A DNA stretch of 64,000 nucleotides from VRUE01 sp963730315 (GTDB lineage: Bacteria > Actinomycetota > Thermoleophilia > Solirubrobacterales > 70-9). Where the stretch lies: the NCBI GenBank assembly GCA_963730315.1, contig CAVSRD010000004.1, forward strand, positions 1 through 64,000, read 5' to 3'. The first letter of the stretch is position 1. Each line of letters starts with the position of its first letter. Shown here piece by piece: positions 1 to 6,499 of the stretch. A model generated the notes under the pieces. It had not been told where the DNA came from. It saw only the letters and a program-made list of their open reading frames with translations, and ran no database searches. The translations under genes and the position numbers were made by a program.

Positions 1-125
1 CAGACCGGCTGCTCGCCGCGCTCGGCGAGGAGTCGCGCGAGCTGTCCGAGCTCGGCGCCCGGCCCGGCGGTCAGAGCATCGAGCGGCTGCCGCCGCTCTT
101 CCCCAAGATCGAGGCGCCGGCTTAA
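1..125 (+). CDS. 3' end of an unidentified gene (possibly methionyl-tRNA synthetase)
   Basis: An open frame enters from outside the window (codons in frame with position 3) and stops at TAA 123-125. About 40 C-terminal residues are visible, ending in LFPKIEAPA. A terminal LFPKIE/LFPRIE is common at the end of the methionyl-tRNA synthetase core, so that is one possibility, but the fragment is too short to be sure. Its stop codon interlocks with the stop of the convergent aldehyde dehydrogenase in the shared sequence TTAA. Confidence 0.45.
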   Translation, partial: DRLLAALGEESRELSELGARPGGQSIERLPPLFPKIEAPA

Positions 126-1696
126 CGACCGCGCAGGCCGAGCCGCCGGCGCCAGTCGCGGGCGTTGCAGGCGCGTGAAAGGCGGCCGACAAGCCCGCGA
201 CGCGACTTCGTGTACGGGTACCAGACCGGTTCGCGCTTGCCGCCGAAGCGGGACACGATCACCGACTCGGGCCGGCAGTACTTCTTGATCCCGTACTCGC
301 CGTGGCGGAAGCCGATCCCCGACTCCTTCCATCCGCCCATCGGCACGTCCATCAGCACGTAGTTGACGATCACGTCGTTGACGTTGACGGCGCCGGCCTC
401 GATCTGGCGTCCGACCCGCTCGGCCCGCGCCTTCTCGCCGAAGACCGAGCCGGCCAGCCCGTAGCGGGTGTCGTTGGCGAGTCGCAGCGCCTCCGCCTCG
501 TCGCGCACCTTCATCACGCCGACGACGGGGCCGAACGTCTCGTCGCGCATCACCTTCATCGAGTGATCGACGTCGACGAGCACCGTCGGTTCGTAGTAGT
601 CACCGGGGCCGTCGGCCGCCCTGCCGCCGGTCACCGCCCTGGCGCCCCTCTCGATCGCGTCGGCCACATGGTCTTCGACGACCGCCTTCTGGTTGGGCGA
701 GGTCATCGCGCCCACGTCCTTCTCCGGCGTCCTGCCGTCGGCGCCCTGGCGCAGCTTTCCAACCTCGCGGGTCAGCTTGGCGACGAACTCGTCGTAGGCG
801 GGCTCCTCGACGTAGATCCTCTCGACCGAGAGGCAGACCTGGCCCGAGTTGAACATCGAGCCCCAGGTGGCGGCGTTGGCGGCGCGGTCGAGGTCGGCGT
901 CGTCGAGGACGATCATCGGGTCCTTGCCGCCCAGCTCGAGGCTGACCGGGGTCAGCGTGTCGGCCGCCCGTGCCATCACCTTGCGGCCGGTGCGGTCCGA
1001 GCCGGTGAACTGGACGAAGTCGACGCCGTCGATCAGCGCTCCGCCGGCCTCGCCGGTCCCGTGGACGCAGGCGAACACGTCGGGGGCGCCGATCTCCTCC
1101 CGCCAGGCACGCACGATTTCGTCCAGGCCGAGCGGGGTGAACTCGGACGGCTTGACGACCACCGCGGCGCCCGCCTGCAGGGCGGGGATCGCGTCGCCGA
1201 GGGCCAGCGCCAGCGGGAAGTTCCAGGGGCTGATCACGCCGACCACGGGGTAGGGCCGGTGCTGGACCATCAGCTTCTTCGAGGCCATCACCGGCGAATG
1301 CGGGCGGACGGCTTCCTCGCCGATGAACTTGTTCGCCCTGGTCCCGTAGAAGTTGATCAGGTCGACCAGGTAGTAGAGCTCGGCACCGGTGTCGCCACGG
1401 ACCTTGCCCGTTTCCGCCTGCATCGTGTCGGCGATCCGCTCGACGTTGTCGAGCAGCCAGTCGCGCAACTTGCCTAGCCAGCGGTAGCGCCCCTCGATCC
1501 CCAGCGCCTCCCAGGCGAGCTGGTTGCCGCGCACCCGCTCGACCGTCGCGGCGACGCTCTCGGGCGAGTCGGCCTCGACCGTGCCGATCGTTGCCCCGGT
1601 AGCCGGGTTGAGGACCTCGATCCGCTCGGCGGCGGATCCGTTCGCGCTCGATCCGTCTGCCGCCTCGCTGGCTTTCGCTGCAGTTCCGCTCTCCAC
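122..1696 (-). CDS. NAD(P)-dependent aldehyde dehydrogenase (ALDH superfamily)
   Basis: This soluble enzyme should oxidise an aldehyde to a carboxylate with NAD(P)+. The 524-residue protein has all the family signatures: SPWNFP (Asn near 159), the FTGSDRTGR nucleotide-binding turn, LELGGKDP (general base Glu near 254) and GQVCLS (catalytic Cys near 288). I chose GTG 1696 because GGAAGGAG lies 7 nt upstream; a TTG at 1729 would add 11 residues but lacks a ribosome-binding site. The C-terminus is extended and basic (about 50 residues rich in Arg), as in succinate-semialdehyde-type ALDHs of actinobacteria. It lies 42 bp downstream of the sugar dehydrogenase gene and is probably co-transcribed with it. 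The substrate cannot be read from the sequence. Confidence 0.93.
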   Translation of the reverse strand: MESGTAAKASEAADGSSANGSAAERIEVLNPATGATIGTVEADSPESVAATVERVRGNQLAWEALGIEGRYRWLGKLRDWLLDNVERIADTMQAETGKVRGDTGAELYYLVDLINFYGTRANKFIGEEAVRPHSPVMASKKLMVQHRPYPVVGVISPWNFPLALALGDAIPALQAGAAVVVKPSEFTPLGLDEIVRAWREEIGAPDVFACVHGTGEAGGALIDGVDFVQFTGSDRTGRKVMARAADTLTPVSLELGGKDPMIVLDDADLDRAANAATWGSMFNSGQVCLSVERIYVEEPAYDEFVAKLTREVGKLRQGADGRTPEKDVGAMTSPNQKAVVEDHVADAIERGARAVTGGRAADGPGDYYEPTVLVDVDHSMKVMRDETFGPVVGVMKVRDEAEALRLANDTRYGLAGSVFGEKARAERVGRQIEAGAVNVNDVIVNYVLMDVPMGGWKESGIGFRHGEYGIKKYCRPESVIVSRFGGKREPVWYPYTKSRRGLVGRLSRACNARDWRRRLGLRGR

Positions 1697-1738
1697 CTGA
1701 CCGCTCCTTCCACTTGGCTGCTCAGCCAAGAGTAGCCG

Positions 1739-2941
1739 CTACCGGGGGACCAGCCGATACACCGGGCCCTCCAGCGAGCAGACGTAGATGCGGCCCCGGC
1801 CGTCTTCGCCGAACGAAGTGGGGCTCGAGACGCTGAGGCCAAGCCTGCGGTCACCGCTCGCCCGCCTCAGGTGGGGGACGAGGCTGCGCAGCTCGCCCTC
1901 GCAGAGGTCTGCGTATACGTAGCGCTTGTACAGGGAGGGGAGGCGCCGGTCGCCGACCACGTAACCGCCGATGATCGAGCAGCTTGCGGCGCGGCTGTGC
2001 GGGTAGGCGAAGATCGGCTTGACCGTCCCGCCGGGGTCCCGCGTGCCGCTGTTTTCGTCTCGGTAGGGCGCATAGCCCTCGAAGGCGTCCCAGCCGAAGT
2101 TGGCGCCCGCTGCGGCGGCGACGGTCGTGTAGTCGAGCTCCTCGAAGCGGCTTTGGCCGACGTCGGCGATCGCCAGCCGGGGCCGCCTCGCGCTCACCCG
2201 GTCGAAGGAGAAGCGGAACGGGTTGCGCAGGCCGTAGCTGTAGATCTCCGGACGGCCGCCCTTGCCGTTGGCGAACGGGTTGCCGGGTGGGATCGAGTAT
2301 GGGCGGCCATCCGAGGGGCGGGGATCGATGCGCAGCAGCTTGCCGAGCAGCACCTGGGTGTTCTGAGCGTTGTTCGGAGGGTCGCCCCCCGAGCCGCCGT
2401 CGCCCGTGCCGAGGTAGAGCAGGCCGCCGAGGAACTGCAGCTGGCCGCCGTTGTGGTTGGCGTTGACCGGGTGAGGTATGTCGATCACCGGGCGCCGTGA
2501 GCCGCGTGCCGCTCGCGTCGCGCTTCTCCGCTTGAACTCGTCGACGCGGATGTTCCCCCGGTTGTCGGTGTAATAGACGTAGAAGCGTCGGCTGCGCGGG
2601 TAGTCGGGCGGGAAGGCGATCGAGAGCAGGCCGCGCTCGCCCCCCTCCGAGACCAGCCCCGAGATGTCGAGGAACGGATGGTCGAGGCGCCTGCCGCCGC
2701 GCAGCAGCTCGACCCGGCCCGGCTGCTCGACCACGAACAGGAGATTGGGGAAGCCGGGGGCGGCGGCGACGTAGACCGGCGCGTCGAAGCGCCCCACCCG
2801 CTTCAGGGCGACGCCGCCGGCGCTGCGGGTGCCCTGCGGCGCGCCCTCGCCCTCCGTGCCCGGCGAGCCCGCCCCGCAGGCGCTGAGCCCGGCCAGCGCG
2901 AGGGCGACGACGACGATGCCGACGCGGATGCGGCGTCTCAT
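1739..2941 (-). CDS. PQQ-type glucose/sorbosone dehydrogenase family lipoprotein
   Basis: The 400-residue protein begins with a lipoprotein signal (basic n-region, hydrophobic stretch, lipobox LSAC with Cys near 22), so it should be anchored outside the membrane. The rest matches the six-bladed soluble aldose/sorbosone dehydrogenase fold (GSDH family): VVEQPGRVELL, GERGLLSIAF, NHNGGQLQF, LYLGTGDGG, YGLRNPFRFSFD, ADVGQ and NFGWD follow in the expected order. Such proteins oxidise sugars with PQQ, though many actinobacterial members are uncharacterised. A -10-like TAGCGT formed from the stop codon of the upstream gene ends 7 nt before the ATG, which suggests a leaderless transcript of its own. 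Confidence 0.88.
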   Translation of the reverse strand: MRRRIRVGIVVVALALAGLSACGAGSPGTEGEGAPQGTRSAGGVALKRVGRFDAPVYVAAAPGFPNLLFVVEQPGRVELLRGGRRLDHPFLDISGLVSEGGERGLLSIAFPPDYPRSRRFYVYYTDNRGNIRVDEFKRRSATRAARGSRRPVIDIPHPVNANHNGGQLQFLGGLLYLGTGDGGSGGDPPNNAQNTQVLLGKLLRIDPRPSDGRPYSIPPGNPFANGKGGRPEIYSYGLRNPFRFSFDRVSARRPRLAIADVGQSRFEELDYTTVAAAAGANFGWDAFEGYAPYRDENSGTRDPGGTVKPIFAYPHSRAASCSIIGGYVVGDRRLPSLYKRYVYADLCEGELRSLVPHLRRASGDRRLGLSVSSPTSFGEDGRGRIYVCSLEGPVYRLVPR

Positions 2942-2954
2942 TCAGCGAACGCTA
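2942..2954 (-). promoter_or_regulatory. Probable leaderless promoter (-10 TAGCGT) for the sugar dehydrogenase gene
   Basis: On the minus strand TAGCGT (2954-2949) is followed by 7 nt and ATG 2941, with no Shine-Dalgarno. The TAG is also the stop codon of the upstream lipoprotein gene. Confidence 0.5.
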
Positions 2955-3647
2955 GCGCCTGCCCTGCTTCCCCTTCGTTGGGATTTCGACCACTTCGCCG
3001 CTGTCGGTCACTTCGCTGTTCTGCGGGACCTTGGTTACTCGCGCCACGAAGGTGCCACCCGGCTCGGTTCCGGCGACGGTCGTCGCCTTCGCCTTGCTGC
3101 TCAGCCCGGCGCCGACCTGGTAGAGGAGCACGTAGCGGCCGGCCCGCACGGCGCTCAGCTTCCAGACCGCCTCGGTGGTGGCGCCCGGCTTCAGCGGGCC
3201 GAAGTCGAAGGTCTTCTTGCTCGACGTTTCCGCTCCGGCGGGGGCGGAGGAGCCGGCCAGTTTCGGGTAGCGCGCCGAGAGCACCCAGACCGGGCGATCC
3301 GGTTGGGCCAGCCCGGGCTCGGGATCGCGGTAGCCGAACGGCAGCGAGGAGGCCTGCCCCTCCTTGCCGGCGATCGAGATCGTCACGGTAAGGGCCGGCA
3401 GCGTCTTGCGGCCCGTGTTGCGGACGCCGATCCGCAGCAGCGAAGTCTCGCCGAGCCGCTGCTTCGCCGGGAACTCCGCGGTGACGACCTTGACCGGGTA
3501 GGTGCCGGCGGCCTCGTTCGAGTCGGATGACGATTCGCTTCCGCAGGCGGCGACCGAAAGCGCCAGAACGACGCCGACAGCGCCCGTCGCGGCAGCGCCG
3601 AGGCGGGAACACCATCGGTCTCTGCGGTTCCCCCCCGGGCGCTCCAA
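2952..3647 (-). CDS. Unknown secreted lipoprotein with a CARDB-like domain
   Basis: The predicted protein of about 231 residues has a typical lipoprotein signal: an Arg-rich start, the hydrophobic run GAVGVVLALSV and the lipobox VAAC, followed by a Ser/Asp-rich linker. The mature part has beta-sandwich character: LRIGVRNTGRKTLPALTVTI and a later PGATTEAVWKL segment resemble CARDB/Ig-like adhesion domains. There is no catalytic motif. The start is uncertain: TTG 3647 gives a good signal peptide, and there is no in-frame ATG. It lies 10 bp upstream of the sugar dehydrogenase gene in the same direction. Function unknown. Confidence 0.7.
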   Translation of the reverse strand: MERPGGNRRDRWCSRLGAAATGAVGVVLALSVAACGSESSSDSNEAAGTYPVKVVTAEFPAKQRLGETSLLRIGVRNTGRKTLPALTVTISIAGKEGQASSLPFGYRDPEPGLAQPDRPVWVLSARYPKLAGSSAPAGAETSSKKTFDFGPLKPGATTEAVWKLSAVRAGRYVLLYQVGAGLSSKAKATTVAGTEPGGTFVARVTKVPQNSEVTDSGEVVEIPTKGKQGRR

Positions 3648-3758
3648 AGTCGGTCCAACATATCTCAACGTGCGGCTAACCGGCGGCGCTGGGCCATCCC
3701 CTAGACTCAGGAGACCGAGCAGGGGCCGCACGGAGGCGCCCCGCTTGCCGAGGAGGAG

Positions 3759-4568
3759 ATGGAAGCAGCAGCATCTATAGGTAGGAGATTCTTGCCAGCC
3801 AAGTCCTTCTTCGAGCAGGTTGGCGAGATGATGATCCTCACGGCCCGGACGCTCGTTTCGGCGGTCAAGCCTCCTTATCCGTACGGCGAGGAGTTCATCG
3901 GCCAGTTCCTCTTCGCCCTGCAGCTCTGCTGGTTCCCCCTGCTGGTCTCGACGGTGGCGATCTGCTTCGGCGCTCCCGGCCTGCAGGCCGCCAACTTCCT
4001 CACCCTGGTAGGGGCCCTCGACCGGCTCGGCGGCTTCTTCGTCCTGGCGGCGATCCGCGAGATCGCGCCCTTCGTCACCGCGGTGGTCGTCGCCGGCGTC
4101 GCCGGCACCGCGATCACCGCCGACCTCGGCGCCCGCAAGATCCGCGAGGAGCTCGACGCCCTGCAGGTGCTCGGCGTCGACCCGATCAAGAACCTGGTCG
4201 TGCCGCGCTTCCTGGCGCTGATGCTGATTACCGGTCTGCTCGACATCTACGCGCTGGTCTTCGGGATCAGCGGGGGGATCCTCACCGAGCTGCTCTACAA
4301 GCAGCCGCTCGGCGGGTTCTTCGCGACGCTCTTCTCGAATGCGTCGGTCACCGACCTCTGGGGCTCGGTGGTCAAGTGCACGCTGTTCGGAGCGATCATC
4401 GCGATCGTCTGCTGCTACAAGGGAATGACCGCCTCCGGGGGCGCGGCCGGGGTCGGCCGCGCGGTCAACCAGGCCGTGGTCATCTCGTTCCTTGGCGTCT
4501 TCTCCTTCAACTACGTCTTCACCCAGACCCTGCTCGCTACCAACCCCGACCTGCAGACGATCCGATGA
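3759..4568 (+). CDS. MlaE/YrbE-family lipid ABC transporter permease (first subunit)
   Basis: A 269-residue inner-membrane protein of the MlaE (YrbE) family, the permease of MCE-type phospholipid or sterol ABC transporters. The hallmark segment is present: GTAITADLGARKIREELDAL followed by QVLGVDPI (the family pattern is GT.. .ELG.M...E.IDAL..MG). Five or so membrane spans are apparent, and the C-terminal TASGGAAGVGRAVNQAVV block is typical. ATG 3759 sits only 2 nt from AGGAGG, so TTG 3792, which follows another AGGAG by 4 nt, is an alternative start. It should pair with the next gene as a YrbE4A/YrbE4B-like heterodimer. Confidence 0.88.
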   Translation: MEAAASIGRRFLPAKSFFEQVGEMMILTARTLVSAVKPPYPYGEEFIGQFLFALQLCWFPLLVSTVAICFGAPGLQAANFLTLVGALDRLGGFFVLAAIREIAPFVTAVVVAGVAGTAITADLGARKIREELDALQVLGVDPIKNLVVPRFLALMLITGLLDIYALVFGISGGILTELLYKQPLGGFFATLFSNASVTDLWGSVVKCTLFGAIIAIVCCYKGMTASGGAAGVGRAVNQAVVISFLGVFSFNYVFTQTLLATNPDLQTIR

Positions 4569-4632
4569 CTGCGGAGCGAGCAAGCGAGCATCTCTGGTTC
4601 TGCGCGCCGCGAGCGAAGCGCGAGGCATTGGT
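4569..4632 (+). repeat. Intergenic repeat element, copy 1
   Basis: The 64-nt gap between the two permease genes contains the string AAGCGAGCATCTCTG followed by GCGCGC and GAGCGAAGCGCGA. A closely similar sequence fills the gap at 14568-14627, again ending just before an ATG. The GCGCG/CGCGC arms can form a small hairpin. This may be a dispersed REP-like element of the genome. Confidence 0.6.
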
Positions 4633-5430
4633 ATGAACGCCTGGCTCGAAGTGCCGCGCAGCTGGCTCGACTCCTTCGGGGAGATCGCTCGCTTCGGATC
4701 GCGGATCGCCGGCCTCGTCTACTCCGGGCGTGTCCTGCGCTTCTTCGGCGAGAGCCTGCGCCAGGCCGGGATACTGATCCTCGGCTCGGCCCTGGTCATC
4801 TGGGCGACCGTCTTCATACTCGGCCTCCAGTGCGGGATCGAGGGCGCCTACTTGGTGCGCGCCCAGGGCGCGCCCGCCTTCTCGGGCGTCTTCTCCGCCT
4901 GGTGCGACCTGCGCGAGGTGATGCCCTACGCCTTCGGCTACATGCTCGCGGCCAAGGTCGGAACCGGGATCGTCGCCGAGCTTGGGGCGATGCGGATCTC
5001 CGACGAGATCGATGCGCTCAAGGTGATGGGCGTGCCGCCGGTCGCGTTCCTCGCCGCGACGCGCCTCCTGGCCGCCTGGATGGCGCTCCCGTTCCTCTAC
5101 CTGGTCGGGATCGGGATCATGTACTTCGCCAGCTACCTGGCGGTGGTCGAACAGATCGGCGACGTCTCCTCGGGCGGCTACCTGCTGATCTTCTGGATGT
5201 TCCAGAACCCACCGGACCTGATCTTCAGCCTGATCAAGGGCATGGTGATGGCGACGGTGATCGTGATGGTCGGCTGCTATTACGGCTACACCGCTTCCGG
5301 CGGGCCGGTGGGGGTTGGCACGGCGACCGCGAAGTCGATGGTCGTCAATATCGTCTTTGTCCACATCATCGGGATGCTCGGCACTCTGATCTTCTGGGGG
5401 GCCAACCCGAGAGCGCCGATAGGAGGCTGA
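4633..5430 (+). CDS. MlaE/YrbE-family lipid ABC transporter permease (second subunit)
   Basis: A 265-residue membrane protein paralogous to its upstream neighbour. It carries the MlaE signature GTGIVAELGAMRISDEIDAL followed by KVMGVPP, and the C-terminal YGYTASGGPVGVGTATAKS block. ATG 4633 follows the intergenic repeat with no good Shine-Dalgarno. With the upstream permease and the downstream ATPase (6-bp gap) it completes a YrbE-YrbE-Mkl/MlaF membrane core. The usual substrate-binding MCE proteins are not encoded next to it, which is unusual for an actinobacterial mce locus. Confidence 0.88.
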   Translation: MNAWLEVPRSWLDSFGEIARFGSRIAGLVYSGRVLRFFGESLRQAGILILGSALVIWATVFILGLQCGIEGAYLVRAQGAPAFSGVFSAWCDLREVMPYAFGYMLAAKVGTGIVAELGAMRISDEIDALKVMGVPPVAFLAATRLLAAWMALPFLYLVGIGIMYFASYLAVVEQIGDVSSGGYLLIFWMFQNPPDLIFSLIKGMVMATVIVMVGCYYGYTASGGPVGVGTATAKSMVVNIVFVHIIGMLGTLIFWGANPRAPIGG

Positions 5431-5436
5431 GCAGCA

Positions 5437-6336
5437 ATGCCGGACGATCCGAATCAGACGAGTGGGCCCTACGTGAGCGAGGACGGGGCGACGATGGGCC
5501 GTGACTTCGTCATCCCCGGCGTCGACCCCTCCGAGCCCGACCCCTACCGCTTCCACACCGGGCTGAAGCGTGGCCACGGCGGCGAAGACGCGATCGAGAT
5601 CATCGACCTGGTCAAGCAGTTCGGCCGCGCGCGCATCCTCAACGGGCTCAACCTCAACCTGCCCGAAGACCAGATCTCGATGGTGCTGGGCCCGTCGGGG
5701 ACCGGCAAGAGCGTGCTGATCAAGCACATCGTCGGTCTGCTCTACCCGGACTCCGGCGACGTCCTCGTGCAGGGCGAGTCGATCCCCAACATGACCGACG
5801 ACGAACTTTTCGAGGCGCGCAAGAAATTCGGCCTGCTTTTCCAGGACGGCGCCCTGTTCGGCTCGATGAACATCTACGACAACACCGCCTTCCCGCTGCG
5901 CCAGCACACCGACAAAGGCGAGGAGGAGATCGGCGAGATCGTCAACCGCCGCCTCAAGGAGGTCGGCCTGGCAGAGGCGATCTACAAGATGCCGAACGAG
6001 CTCTCGGGGGGTATGCGCAAGCGGGCCGGCTTCGCTCGGTCGCTGGTCCTCGATCCGGCGATCGTGATGTTCGACGAGCCCGACTCCGGAATCGACCCGG
6101 TCCGCACCGCGCTCCTCTGCGAGCTGATCCGCGAGGTCCACGAGGAGAACGGCGGCTGCTATCTGATCATCAGCCACGACCTCAATACGGCGCGGCGGAT
6201 CGCCGACTTCATTGCCGTGCTGTGGAACGGCAAAATCGTCGAGTCGGGGCCGAAAGAGGAGCTGTTCGACTCGGAGAACCAGTTCGTCAGCCAGTTCCTC
6301 AACGCGGACGTGACGGGTCCGCTGTCGATGGATTGA
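5437..6336 (+). CDS. MlaF/Mkl-like ABC transporter ATPase
   Basis: The 299-residue cytoplasmic ATPase has Walker A GPSGTGKS (near residue 89), a Q-loop in LLFQDGALF, the ABC signature LSGGMRKR, Walker B IVMFDEPDSG and the H-loop ISHD. LFQDGALF and EPDSGIDPVR are specific to the MlaF/Mkl branch that energises MlaE permeases for phospholipid or sterol movement. An N-terminal extension of about 50 polar residues is rich in Asp and Pro. It follows the second permease by 6 bp and is almost certainly in the same operon. Confidence 0.92.
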   Translation: MPDDPNQTSGPYVSEDGATMGRDFVIPGVDPSEPDPYRFHTGLKRGHGGEDAIEIIDLVKQFGRARILNGLNLNLPEDQISMVLGPSGTGKSVLIKHIVGLLYPDSGDVLVQGESIPNMTDDELFEARKKFGLLFQDGALFGSMNIYDNTAFPLRQHTDKGEEEIGEIVNRRLKEVGLAEAIYKMPNELSGGMRKRAGFARSLVLDPAIVMFDEPDSGIDPVRTALLCELIREVHEENGGCYLIISHDLNTARRIADFIAVLWNGKIVESGPKEELFDSENQFVSQFLNADVTGPLSMD

Positions 6337-6345
6337 GCGCTTCGG

Positions 6346-6488
6346 CGCGCGGGTCCTGTCGGGGGTGGGGGCCTCCCCCGCTTGCTGGGTTTTCCGCCTC
6401 GGAGTGCTGCTGCCGTCCGAGATCGTGGTTGGGGCGGAAAAGAGGACGCCGCTGCGCGGGGGAGACCCCCATCCCCGCCACCCGCGCG
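6346..6488 (+). repeat. Large imperfect inverted-repeat element between the ATPase and RND genes
   Basis: Nearly the whole 163-bp gap is one nested inverted repeat. Outer arms CGCGCGGGT (6346-6354) and ACCCGCGCG (6480-6488) match. Next, 6361-6381 pairs with 6456-6476 (21 positions, one mismatch and one G-T). Inside, TTTTCCGCC (6390-6398) pairs with GGCGGAAAA (6433-6441), and TCGGA (6399-6403) with TCCGA (6416-6420). The right arm ends exactly where the GAGGAG ribosome-binding site (6489-6494) of the RND gene begins. It could be a structured leader RNA, an attenuator or a MITE-like element. Confidence 0.75.
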
Positions 6489-6499
6489 AGGAGCGCTGA

